Shown piece after piece: positions 11,311 to 22,209 of a DNA stretch of 64,000 nt (positions within the stretch are counted from its first letter, which is position 1; every line of letters begins with the position of its first letter). The position numbers and the translations under genes were made by a program. Origin of the DNA: Cliona cf. orientalis. Its lineage: Eukaryota > Porifera > Demospongiae > Clionaida > Clionaidae. The notes beneath the pieces are model-generated. The model had not been told where the DNA came from. It saw only the letters and a list, made by a program, of their open reading frames with translations, and did no database searches. Where the stretch lies: assembly GCA_963930775.1 (NCBI GenBank), contig OZ005699.1:5477501-5541500 (forward strand), in the 5' to 3' direction.

Positions 11311-11801
11311 GTACTCGCTCTAATTATCCGAACGGCCAAAAATAATTATAATTAATATCGCCATTCGATGTTAAATAGAAAGTAAATAAATTCGGGCAAT
11401 GGTTTGTTCGAGTGTCAATAGAACGGATCCGGTGCAAATGGAGAAAGCACTATTATAGCGACGAAGAAACAGCAGTCGATGTCCAACTATAGGTTTATCG
11501 TTGTCAGCTCTAGAGTTCTCAGTATCGCTGTGCTCTCAGGAGCGATCACAAAGTGATCACCGTCTGTGTCTGTGTTACCTTTCTGCTCTTATATGCTGTC
11601 CAAGATGTGGTAGCCACACTCTTCGATGAACGTGGAAGGGTTGTCTCGAGCTCCTGCCATGCCGTACCGTGTGGCCGTTCGGTTGATTTAGAGCGGATGA
11701 GAAAACTTGAAATTCAATATGTTCGACGAATTAGGAAGGAAATAAATTGCTTAAACTTGCCGTTCGGTCTATTAGAATGTTCGAATAATTAGAGCGAGTA
11801 C
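11311..11801. mobile_element. 491-bp MITE with GTACTCGCTCTAATTAT ends
   Basis: The left end GTACTCGCTCTAATTAT (11311) is matched in reverse complement by ATAATTAGAGCGAGTAC (ending 11801). Sub-terminal CGAACGG blocks are inverted too. A 79-codon frame at 11553-11792 runs into the right TIR and is probably not a gene. Confidence 0.7.
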
Positions 11802-12624
11802 ATAACTGCTTAAGCAGTGCTCATTATGGCTGTTTGGCCAGGTGTGGCATGATAGGTGCAGAGAGTCACAAACAACCTGTTAATTATCTAACACACTGTG
11901 TACTATGTGGCGGGTTTAAAGGGGGGCCCCCGAGGGGGCACAGGCCTGCCCTGTTATTGTACCTTTGTTGGTCACATGCTAATATTATGTGTTTATTTGC
12001 ACTTAAGGCTAGAATTTCTAACTCAATTCTGTGCATCATAATTATTAATTATAGTGATGTACTTCACTCAGGCCCCCTCTGTAGATAAACCTAAAATAGC
12101 CACTGTGTGTACTACTTTTCATGTCAAAAGCATGTTGGTAAACACAAGATCCTAATCATCTATAACTAGTCTGCCTGCATTCCAAGAAGATACAGTGTAG
12201 TTGGACAACATCTGTACACAGGTGTTGTTTTATGTTTGGTAAACCAAGATAATGACAGGTACTCATGCTCATCCCAATATTTAATAATCTACATTCCAAG
12301 ATAATTATGTGGATGATTAGGATCTCGTGTTTGTCAGTATGAGTGGCACCTGTCACTATTGGTTTAGGAACAAGACCATGGTGTAGTAAGTAAGTAGCCT
12401 CATTTCCAGATCCATTCCCAATGTAATGCTGGGTGGGAACTAAGCTAAGTGTGGCTTCAAGCCTTAAAACATTTAGCTTGGTGCAAGGTCATTTGGTATT
12501 CATCTCACAAGGGTAAAAATGTTCTATGCAAGCACAAAATTCATAATAGTATGCATAGTGCAGACTTGTATTGTGGACAGTGAATGTAATCATGCCTATC
12601 AATTACACATGCTCTGTATTACTC
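11802..12624. other. Gene-free stretch holding a small palindromic MITE
   Basis: The only structure is a palindrome at 12138-12335. AACACAAGATCCTAATCATC on the left is mirrored by GATGATTAGGATCTCGTGTT on the right, and both arms also contain an inverted CATTCCAAGA block. It is about 198 bp with no coding potential. Confidence 0.6.
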
Positions 12625-12785
12625 TCACATGTGTATGTGCAGCAAGGGGTAAAGCAATCAGTTTTATCTGTTATCTATCATGAAAATCATCAGATCTCGA
12701 GATCTAGGCATCTGAGCAACTCATAAACGTAATGAATTAGTCAAAATCTTGCTTCAGTATGCGACGAGTGTTGTAAACACTGATT
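12625..12785 (+). mobile_element. Truncated family-B element
   Basis: Starts with the GCAAGGGGTAAAGCAATC end and continues with the body of family B (the CAGATCTCGAGATCTAGGCATC block), then is cut off by a second family-B start at about 12786. Confidence 0.55.
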
Positions 12786-13182
12786 TTTACCTCACGTGCA
12801 TGCACAAGGGGTAAAGCAATCTGTTTATCCAGCTGTCATTGTCATTACCATCGTTGTTGGCACGAAATTGCCAGATATCTCGTTCTAGGCATCTGTGTAT
12901 GCTGTAAGCACAACCAATCGATAGTTATCGGTGAATAACTGGTTTATACGCACTTTGAATTACTCAATAAAGCTTACTAGCGCTACAAATCATGCATTTT
13001 CTGTTCAGCATGCCCGTGGTTTATCGACTACACCCACTCTCCTGGCATGTGCTGATGCGATTGTGCATGCTCAAGCTCAGTGTTGGAAAGGGTCGTCAAG
13101 TCATAAAACAGCTTTGCAGTAGTGTTGCAATTATGTACGCTACAGAGTGCACGGGGTATGTGCTCTACAGAGCTCTAGTATT
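12786..13182 (+). mobile_element. Family-B element
   Basis: Runs from CACGTGCATGCACAAGGGGT to ACGGGGTATGTGCTCTACAG. The same two ends and partly the same body recur at 13312-16129 (interrupted), 19972-20561, 20919-21300, 51096-51732 and, inverted, 8148-8512. It carries no protein. The near-palindromic GC-rich ends are the diagnostic part. Confidence 0.65.
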
Positions 13183-13358
13183 CAGGATAAATCTATAAGG
13201 AAAAAATTATCAGTTGCTAAAATTATACCACCTTAATGGTATCTATCTCCCTGGGCGTGTTGGTAGGGAGCACTAATGATTTAGAGGGTAGAGGTATTAT
13301 TAACTGACTATTACTGAGGTATGTACATGTGCAAGGTGGTAAAGTAATTGGTGGTATC

Positions 13359-15533
13359 CAGGGGCGGATCTAGGATTTTTAGTATGGTGGGGTTGTAGGT
13401 ATAATTGCACGCAAAGTGTGCGAAAATTTTTGTGACCACGCCCACTTTAATGAGCCACGCCCACTCTTAATCATCTTCTCGAGCCCCAAAGAGTGACTGT
13501 AACTAGGCCTTGCCCAATTATGCTAGCATAATTTTGAGACTAATAGGTAACACAGAGCATTGAGAATAATGCCAAGACTATTTCCCCAAAAATTCAACAG
13601 CTATGACCTTTACACCGGAAAAAAATTTGCTAAGTATCAAACTTTCAATGGAAAATGTTATGTACAGACATCCTATAAGTATACAAGTATAAAAACAATT
13701 GAATAAAATTGAAGGATGAAGTAGGGATGGCAGGATCAAAAAGTACATAAACAAGATTTGTAGGGATAATCACATCCACTATACCTCCCTACGCTTGCTT
13801 TTCTCGATTATCATGCACCTAACTTGTTCATTAAGCACTCTTGACTTGCGTGTGGAAGATATTACTGTTTTTGCACCCCTCAAAAAGCAAGTGTAGGGAT
13901 GTATATAGTGGATGTGATTATCCCTACAATTCTTGTTTATGTACTTTTTGATCCTGCCATCCCTACTTCATCCTTCAAATTTATTTATACTCGTTTCTGT
14001 TCTTTTTTTATTGCTCTCAGTATAATTCACTATTATTATGGTTTGCTATCAATATTCCAGTGTAGAAGATGCATGGATGGGAAGTGCTGAAGATCATATC
14101 TGCTCACTGAAATTTGTAGCCACGCCCCTATGCCTATGCAATGACAAAGAAAGTAACTTTAGGCAGCCGAAGTAGTTACGAGACTCTTCCGTTCAGGGAG
14201 AAAACCAAGTTCTAAATTTTATTGTTGGCAGAAGCTGATCTGTACCAGTGACCTTACCGCTCCTCGAACCTTGCACAGGCTTCATGCCATCCATGATCTA
14301 TCCAGCGGAGCACTAGCGCTGCACGCGCTAGCAAGTAGCTCGCTTATGCCTAGCGCCTTACCGTTTCTCGAGCCTTATGTTTTCATATCCACGATCGATC
14401 GATCCAGCAGAGCACAAGCGCTGCATGCGCTAGGGAATCGCCGAGGGCCAGGGAGCTGTCATATGACTTCACCATGGTAACACATTTTGAGCATGCGCAT
14501 TATATCACAAAATGGCGTATCAGACATGCCCAGTGTTGTCAATGCGCCGTACACACCCACTATTAAGTAAATGTCAAGATAACGCGAAATTAGCGTGCCA
14601 CTGCACTGCGCGCTACTGAATGGAATGGATTTATACTCAAACAAAGATGAGAGGTCAAGGCAATCTTGAGCTAGCCCTGGAAACTAGAAAGAAAGAAAGA
14701 TTGACAAATGGCCATTTTTTGAACATCTGGTTCTGGCATATACAATTGAGTTGATGGATGATCTTGGTCTTATTAGATAGATAATTTGCTAGCTGGAGAT
14801 TCTGATTTTCACACTTAGAACTTCCATAAAGTTACCTGTTTTGAGATATTTGGGTATTTGTAATGCATTACATATATGGCATATCCGTGCCATCCCTACT
14901 TATAGAGTCTACCGACTCTATGATTCATAGGATGTCTGTACTTAACGTTTTCCAATTCCAATAGCTAGCTATGACCTTTGCACCTGAGCACATGGCAAAA
15001 AAAATTGCTTAGTGGCTCAAACTTCGAATATTTAGAACAGAAGGCTATAGATATATATATATATTGATTATGTTACGGTACAATAACAGATCATAATAAT
15101 TAATTTTAGTCATTTTTTGAGATGTATACATTTTTCATTGAGACTTATGGGTGAGTCTTGAGACTAATAGGTGAAAAACATGAGACTAATAGGTAAATTT
15201 TGGAGCATAATTGGGCAAGGCCTAACTGTAACACTGTAGGCCGGTAGAGAGCTTTACCACGCCTAGCACCACAGCTGACTCTTATGGTCTACAGTAGATT
15301 ATTCATAGCTGAAGCCATGTTCGATCAGGGTGTACCACAAACCACCATGCACCACCTGTTGGTCTGAGGCCAATTCTGTACTACACAGCTTGCCTGCTGC
15401 TAACCGTAGAGTGGCAGCTACTGTGCCAAGCTATATATAGTAAGCCTTGTGTATAAGTGGGAGGGGCTGCTCAATATCGTTTGGGGGGGGGGGGGTTGCA
15501 ACCCCAGCAACCCCCCCCCTAGATCCGCCCCTG
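13359..15533. mobile_element. hAT-like MITE with 5-bp TSD, host of family-A copy 1
   Basis: Ends CAGGGGCGGATCTAGG...CCTAGATCCGCCCCTG, flanked by GTATC at 13354-13358 and 15534-15538. Sub-terminal arms are inverted: TAGGCCTTGCCCAATTATGC near 13505 against its complement near 15205. They converge on 13660-13683 and 14924-14947, exactly where family-A copy 1 has inserted. The CAGGGGC-type ends resemble hAT elements; the 5-bp TSD is shorter than the usual 8. Confidence 0.75.
13684..14923 (+). mobile_element. Family-A element, copy 1
   Basis: 1240 bp from CAAGTATAAAAACAATTG to GAGTCTACCGACTCTATGA. The first 330 bp form a foldback (13684-13813 against 13867-14010). The last 20 bp form a perfect hairpin, ATAGAGTC-TACC-GACTCTAT. 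A 12-bp sub-terminal inverted repeat, AGTAGGGATGGC, lies near each end. Only the left TA flank is kept. Confidence 0.8.
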
Positions 15534-16129
15534 GTATCATCATCGTAGTTATGAGCACAAAAATTGCCACATGTCGAGATGTAAGCTGTATCCGATTTAA
15601 CCTGCCACTAAAATATAATTACCAACCTGAATATAAGATCACAGAAATTAATGTTCTGGTCCAGGTGGCACATCCTTTAGAGAAGTGCATTGTAATTAGA
15701 GTGATAGTATGGAAAACGTGGCTTCCAGTACTCAGTATGGGATACTCGCTACTATATACTGAGCCATTGTCAACTGGTACTGCTCTAATTAGGATGCGTC
15801 TGAAAAATAGTTAGAATGGCCACATGGCACATAATTAGAGCGCGGAAATTAACACTCCGGCGAAGATGGTGCGTTAATTATGGAGGCGCCTTAATTAGAA
15901 CAGGTATGGTAAGCATCTTGAATAGTTGAATTTGGTGAAAAAAATGCAACAAAATGTAGGTAGTGGCAGTTCATATCTTCCTAGAGAATCAGTGGTGTTT
16001 TAGCTGATATCACTGGGACCCCTATAACCAAGCCTGAGCATTTCTACTTGATTTTAACTATGCACACAAAAGTAGATCTACAGAATGCACAATGTGCGCA
16101 CGGGTACGTGCTCTACAGAGCTCTAGTTT

Positions 16130-16708
16130 TTAGTCTTTAAAGTGCTTTGCTTATACCATATTCCTTGTTACTTAGCGCATCTTGCTTATAAGCACATATT
16201 CATTATTAAGTGCATGCCATTTTCCTAACCTAAGCACTCGCTGTTAGGTGCATTTCGTATATTATGTGACGGTTGACCTCAATATCTGCATGCTTTCTTG
16301 TTAGCTCAGGGTTCCAGCCTTTTCAAGTTACTCGAAGTCACGATGGCTACTATCAATTCTCGGGTTCTTCGAGCTATGAGCGCCATTTTGAGCTGGGCAG
16401 AATGCAGCAACACCAATGATTATGCGATTATGTGTGTGTGTGTGTGGGTCAGTTTTGTGAATCTAGACTATTATTATTACGGCTGGATATGTATTGATTA
16501 TGCATTGGTGGCAGGTGGGCATCACTTGGTTATTGATCAGACAAGTCCTATAGTAAGAAGCCATTATATTCCCATTGTTGCATTACTTCTGTTGTCTAAT
16601 TATACAGCCACAATGAACCAGTACACCTTTTGTATGTTTAGCTAGCTATGCACTATTATATTGATTCTATGCTGGCATAGCAAACTAGCTAATTAGCCAG
16701 CTGGACAA
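16130..16708. other. Relic of the TTAAGCGCA-type MITE
   Basis: Positions about 16150-16400 are a diverged partial copy of the element at 17747-18205, sharing the alternating TTATAAGC/TTAAGTGCA blocks and the AAGTCACGATGGCTACT block. An open frame at 16298-16645 spans it and is not credible as a gene. Confidence 0.5.
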
Positions 16709-17752
16709 GGGACACCTGATCACATGTTTACCAGGTGATTATCACAAATCCGTGACACGCGACGCCGCTCATTAGCTATATTCATATATAGATGACCGTC
16801 ACGCATGTGTGACACACTGACACACGCACCTGAGCACTCAATATGATTGTCACAACCATTGGTTATATGCATACCGTATAGTAGTATAAAGTGCCAATTA
16901 TTATCAAACTACATTTGCATGCACCATAATTGTACTATGAGCATCAAACTTGAGTCACATGCATGGAGCTGCCTATAAGAATAGTTTATAGCTAAAGCTA
17001 ATTGTGAATACCAATTAATTTTTATACTTGAGTCTGGAACAGCAATGTCACATTCTAGTGAGAGAAAGTGAAGATACTTTGAGGGTCACCTGATCACATG
17101 TTTATCAGATGATTATCACAAATCCGTGATACGCAACACCGCTCATTAGCTATATTCATATAGCGTAAGTCATCAACTCTCGACCATGTAAGACGTTCGG
17201 GACTGTAACTCGGGCTCTGTACGTGCTATGAACCTCGAACAAAATCCATTCGGTAGATAATTCATTTGTCTATTAAACGACCACTTACCGTGTATGAATG
17301 TCGTTTCTGCAGGTCACTATGAGCGAGTATGCTAGACCCATGATTTTATGGATTGGCGACCGTTTCCACCTGTTGTCGATCGCCCAGTAATTTGCAACAG
17401 CGCTAATGTCGACCGATGGCCGATTTTTATAATAAATGTGCATGCAAGTAGTAGATACTTAAGATAATACTTTCATCATGATTATTACTTACTATTATCA
17501 TAAATATCAAGTTTTCATATCGAGTGAAACTTTTATATATGCAGGATACACAAAATTAATGCCATCGCCATACGTTCATAGTGTGTGGCAAAACGCGACC
17601 ACACCCGAGACCACCGTGTAGTAGATATCGGTCGACAATAAAAGGTGGTCGACTAATGATGACTTACGCTATAGATGATGGTCACGCATGTGTGACACAT
17701 GCACGTGAGCACTCAATATGATTGTCACAACCATTGGTTATATGCATACCGT
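16709..17752. repeat. Direct duplication, second copy split by an insertion
   Basis: Sequence at 16709-16880 (CACCTGATCACATGTTTACC...TTGGTTATATGCATACCGTA) recurs at 17093-17162 and resumes at 17670-17752. The break is filled by the 507-bp element at 17163-17669, so the first copy shows the empty site. Confidence 0.85.
17163..17669. mobile_element. 507-bp TA-flanked MITE
   Basis: Ends GCGTAAGTCATCA...TGATGACTTACGC with TA at 17161-17162 and 17670-17671. The paralogous empty site near 16793 (TTCATATATAGATGA) lacks the insert. It has no coding capacity. A TA TSD fits the Tc1/mariner or related superfamilies. Confidence 0.85.
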
Positions 17753-18205
17753 ATTTTCTCGTTATTAGGCGCATTTCGCTTATAAGCGCATATTCATTAT
17801 TAAGCGCATGCTATTTTGTTGGCCTAAGCACTGGCTATTAGGCGCATTTTGTGTATAAACGCATAATATTATGTGACCCTTGACATCAATATCTGCGCGC
17901 TTGCTAGCTTACCATGGGTTTCAGGCTTTTCAAGTTAGTCGAAATCACAATGCATGGCTACTGTCGATTCTCAGGTTCTTCCAGCAATGAATGCCATTTC
18001 GACCTGGGCGGAATGCAGCAATGTGAACGATCGATCGATTGGCCACGCCCCTTAAATGATACTGCGAACACGTATGCGTTCTTAATGCAGCTATATGTAT
18101 TTTTTGTTAGGTGCATCTCACTGTTAAGCGCACTTCGCTATTAAGCGCAGGTTTTCTTCCTGTGGAGATATAAGCGCATGCGCTTAATAGCGGGAAAATA
18201 CGGTA
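17747..18205. mobile_element. 459-bp MITE with TACCGTATTTTC ends
   Basis: Starts TACCGTATTTTCTCGTTATT and ends AATAGCGGGAAAATACGGTA. The internal arms are built from TTAAGCGCA/TTATAAGCGCA motifs in both orientations. Confidence 0.8.
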
Positions 18206-18274
18206 GTTGAGGACCCTTACCAATCGATTAACTATCTGAGGATTGAGCCAATGGCGGCGCTGATCATTACCAGG

Positions 18275-19770
18275 TAGCAATATGAAGATGGCATCAAGGA
18301 TGAATCTCAATGAGGCATTTGCTGTCATGTCTAAGCTGGAAACTGAACCTGAAACAGAAGTTGAAATTGATTTGGAATAATTATGCTGAATACACTGAAT
18401 CAGAAAGTGATGAAGGTGACAGTGATCAGGACAGTGATGATAGCTGTGATGCAAGTCAGACAGTGACGATGAAAGTCAGACAGTGAAAGTATGAATGATG
18501 GAACCATAGCCAGTGGTAGCAGGACAGCAGCTAGAGGCAAAGAGAGAGGCAGGGGCAGAGGCAGAAGTAGAGGGAGAGGGAGAGGGAAAGGTCGAGCAAC
18601 AATAGTAGGTGGTAGGACGATGGCATGTTATACATATACATGGGAACAATTATTACTGAATCGGATGGTAAGACATATAGAATATTATACAAGCACAAGC
18701 ATGACGCATACCATGAAATTCCCACAGATGATACACAAGCATCCCCCTTCCTAGCATTCCTCCTTCTTACAAGTCACCAGAGAACTGCTTTGCTCTCTTC
18801 TTTGATGATGCATTACTTGACTACCTCATCGACAATTAACACCAACATGTTTGCTGAGATGATAGCTAGCCTCAATATTAATGCAACCCACCAAGTGTGG
18901 CCTCTACAGGAATTGGTGACCTGTTAACGAAGGAGGAAATGAAGGGGTTTTATCGCGGTGATACTCAACATGCAGTTGGATGACCTGAAAGACCACTGGT
19001 CAACTGAGGGCACCAACAACATGCCTTTCTTTTGCTCCATCTTCTCTCGAGATCGCTTACTTCAGATTTTTGGAGCTTTGGGAGACATAGGTGGTACCAT
19101 CAAGCGTAGGAAAATTAGACTTTCCTTAACGTCATTTTTCAAACATTCAAGGCAGCTTTTACTCCAGCACAGCAAATAGCCATTGACGAGTATGTCATCA
19201 CCTACAAAAGGTGGGTATCTTTACTTGAAAGAAAAGCCCAACTCTTAGGCATATATACTGGCAGACAGTATGACCGGGTATCTCAACTGAGCCCGTATCT
19301 ATTACGGAAAGGAGATTCAGCTGCTTGATAGTATCCTCCCTCACATTGTCAAGGCAGTGATGACACTTGTCGAGCCATTCCATCACCAATATATCAACTA
19401 CTTTTTTGGTAGTCCACTCCTGTCGACTGGGGGAAATAACAGTCACTAGGACTGTTCAAGTGAACAGATGAGGTCTGCCGAAGGAGTGATGGCTAAGCGG
19501 AAGGAGTCCTGTGGTACAGTGCGAGCTACTATAATTATTGGGAAAGATGGTAACATTCTCCTGGTTCGACAAGCGGAAAGTGCTGATGTTTTCCACAAAG
19601 AATTCCACTGCAGTGGTACAAGTACGCGCAAGTGTGGCTCGTTCTGATGTTTGGCTTCCGGGCGTGCCATTGTGGCCAAGGGGAACTCAAAACAACTCGC
19701 CCCTTTCATGTAGTCAATGAGGTCAAGTGAAGAAAGTGCAGAAAATTGCAATACTTAACCGCGCTTGCAG
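18275..19770 (+). pseudogene. Degenerate piggyBac-type transposase
   Basis: Pieces of a PiggyBac (DDE_Tnp_1_7) transposase appear in order but in shifting frames. They are an N-terminal MNLNEAFAVMSKLE segment, an acidic Ser/Asp stretch, an Arg-Gly-rich run (18491-18600), DHWSTEGTNNMPFF and SRDRLLQIFGAL (18990-19085), AIDEYVITYK (about 19180, the region of the first catalytic Asp), IYTGRQYD (about 19250) and LVEPFHHQYINYFFGSPLL (19370-19420). The last stands where active members have a YMDNYY-like motif, so the second catalytic Asp appears lost. There are several stops and frameshifts. TTAA occurs at 18228 and 19756 but no TIRs were found. Confidence 0.7.
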
Positions 19771-19971
19771 ATGGACAGTGGCAGGTTTACTTTTCGTTTT
19801 TGTGGTCCATGGGGTAGGCATCGGGAGATCGAGCTACTTAGCTACCCGTGCGTTGACAACGTGGACAGAAACTGGAATATACATGTAACTTTCATTTATT
19901 TATTGTTCATGTGAACTTTGACCATGTGTGGGCGGAACACTATCCCATAACCTTAAGACGTTCACATTTTA

Positions 19972-20561
19972 CCATGTGCACATGTGCAAATGGTAAATTA
20001 ATCAGTCGTATCGTTATAGTTATTGTTGTTGCCGTTGTGGCATAAAAATTGCCATAATTATTATCTCGAGATCTAGACATCTTGAATCAGTCGAATTAAA
20101 TTTTAGTGAAAAACTGGCTCCAGTAAGTTTCAAATCAAGGGACATGATCAACGAGTGTTCCTTTTATAGTAGCCACACCTATGAACAGTGCCTACTCAAT
20201 GCATAATGCACACAAGCATGATATTGTGCTTTCTGCTCATGTGCATAACTAAATGGCCTAGTAAACGAATAGGTAAAAATTGTTGACGTGTTCTACTGCA
20301 CTTGCTGTCCACTGATTGAAATGTGAAGCAGAATCTAACTGTAAGATAGGCTTTAGTTATAAAATGTAGGTACTAGCAGTTCATATTTTCCTGGTGCGGG
20401 AGAGAGAATGAGTAATTTTTTAGCTGACATCACTGGATCCGGAGCCCCTACAACCAAGCCTGAGCATTTCAGAGTCTTCTATTTTTTTGGCCATGCACAC
20501 AAATGTAGCTAGATCTACAGATTGCGCAATGTGCGCACGGGGTATGTGCTCTACAGAGCAG
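19972..20561 (+). mobile_element. Family-B element
   Basis: Carries the variant start CACATGTGCAAATGGTAAAT and the standard end ACGGGGTATGTGCTCTACAG. The body contains the ATCTCGAGATCTAGACATC block common to the family. Confidence 0.6.
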
Positions 20562-20566
20562 TAGTT

Positions 20567-20913
20567 CAGGGGCAGATCCAGGATCTATCAGAGGGGGGTT
20601 CTTACTAATTGAATGTGCGCGAAGCGTGCGCGAAAAGTTTAAGCCATGCCCACTTCATTCGTTGATCACGCCCATTTCTCGCTAGATTGCGTGTTCGCAG
20701 GGTCTTGGAAGGCGCTCCAAGACTTCAAATTGACCAAATATTCACTAAGAAATGTCCAAGTAGGTGGGTGAGCTTTAGTACTGTAGCTAGCTAAAAGGAA
20801 GGGGGACTCCGTGAAACCTAGATTTTACACTACTACACAAACTAAGTACTAGATAGCTAGTCAGAAATGGGGATTCGTCCGAACCCATTTAACTCCCTCT
20901 AGATCTGCCACTG
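20567..20913. mobile_element. 347-bp hAT-like MITE with 5-bp TSD
   Basis: Ends CAGGGGCAGATCCAGG...CTAGATCTGCCACTG, flanked by TAGTT at 20562-20566 and 20914-20918. It has the same end type and TSD length as 13359-15533. It sits between two family-B copies. Confidence 0.78.
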
Positions 20914-20918
20914 TAGTT

Positions 20919-21300
20919 ACCCCACGCGCATGCGCAAGGGGTAAAGTAATCGGTCGTTTCGTTGTCATTCTTGTCGTCGTTGTCGTTATCGTCATGAGCA
21001 AAAAAATTGCCATATCTCGAGATGTAGGCATCTAAGCGACTCGTAAACACAATGAATCGATCAAATTCGGTGAAAAACTGGCGTCAAATCGATGGACATG
21101 GTCGACAGGCGGCACAAATAGTGCCTTTTTGTTAGCTAATGTAACCACGCCTATCGACAGTACCTACTCAATGCATAATGCATGCCATTGTGTTTTCTGC
21201 TTCATGCGCACAACCAAGTACTCAGCGCCATTAAGGCCTGGGTCACTGTGGAATGTACAGTATTTACTGACAACTTCAATGCCATATATTTCAGCATCAG
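20919..21300 (+). mobile_element. Family-B element, 3' end lost
   Basis: Begins CCCACGCGCATGCGCAAGGG and follows the family body (ATATCTCGAGATGTAGGCATC, then AACTGGCGTCAAATCGATGG) but lacks the CTCTACAGAGCTC end. Confidence 0.55.
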
Positions 21301-21505
21301 TACATCCTACAAACTTCTACTATGCACCAACAGAAAGTTCATCTTCACCCTCTCTTGTAATTAAATTATGTTAATTAACCGCAAGCCATTACGTCACTGT
21401 GGGCGGGGTCGTAAGTGTATGTTTGTAAACAAAATCGAAAAAGGCAGAAGGTATGCACAGCTCTGATGCCGACCTTAACCATTCCATGCAGTTCATGTTT
21501 TAGTG

Positions 21506-22085
21506 TACCGTATCCTCCCGAAAATAAGCCCCCTCCCCTCTTTGACCCTCAAGTTCTTGCACAGGTATGTTTGCCTCGATTATAAGCCCCCCTCCCACCA
21601 AGTAGACTGCACACGTACACGCGCGCGCGAGCGTGTACGTACGTACGTAACCCCGCCCTTCAATTGACTATGAGAACAAAGAAGAATCTGTGGTGGCTTT
21701 TAGAAAAGCCTGTTTTGAAGTCATTCTGTTATGATGGCACTTCTAGCTTGGTGAAGACACTTATGAGCCGGTCAAGATGCTTTTGCTCTCCTCTGAAGAC
21801 GTACACACACGGAACAACAAGTCCTTTCTCCACCGCCGATGGTCGTCTGTTGCCGTCTACTTGACAGGCCATCTCGCTGCCGCTCTTTTGGAGAAAAAAT
21901 CAGCAAACTCTGGATACGTGACCAACAATGGTGTCGTTCTTCCACACGGCAACTGCAAATGGGGGCCAAGGGGGACTTATATTCGAGGGAAAGTGCATAT
22001 TGGAAAATAAGCCCCCTCCCCAGTCTATGTCATGTCTACTGCTGAAAAAGGGGGGGGGGGGGCTTATTTTCGGGAGGATACGGTA
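21506..22085. mobile_element. 580-bp MITE with TACCGTATCCTCCCGAAAAT ends
   Basis: The start TACCGTATCCTCCCGAAAAT is mirrored by ATTTTCGGGAGGATACGGTA at 22066-22085. The sub-termini are C-rich/G-rich (poly-G run at 22050-22062). The centre contains an alternating GCGCGCG/ACGTACGTACG tract near 21620-21650. Open frames inside are short and overlap each other. Confidence 0.82.
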
Positions 22086-22209
22086 CTAATATCTCACAGA
22101 ATAGATTAGCTAGATATTGCTTACTTTCAGAGAAATGGCGAAAAGTGTACATTCTTGGGTGTATCCAACGGCATACTTCTTAAAACTCGGCGAAAGTAGG
22201 TTCTTTCAA

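Larger units (their letters stand above)
13312..16129 (+). mobile_element. Family-B element split by a nested insertion
   Basis: Its left 47 bp (to GTATC at 13358) and its remainder (from GTATC at 15534, ending at the CTCTACAGAGCTCTAG motif near 16128) are separated by a 2.2-kb hAT-like element. Rejoining the halves restores the order seen in other family-B copies. Positions 15826-15903 hold extra AATTAGAG-type repeat sequence. Confidence 0.6.

Noticed and set aside
13684..14923. Family-A as a Helitron, because one end carries a hairpin
   Set aside because: Copies have TA on both sides, and neither orientation gives the TC start with a CTRR end just after the hairpin.
16298..16645. 115-codon frame
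   Set aside because: Overlaps a MITE relic, contains a GT microsatellite translation and has no supporting motif.
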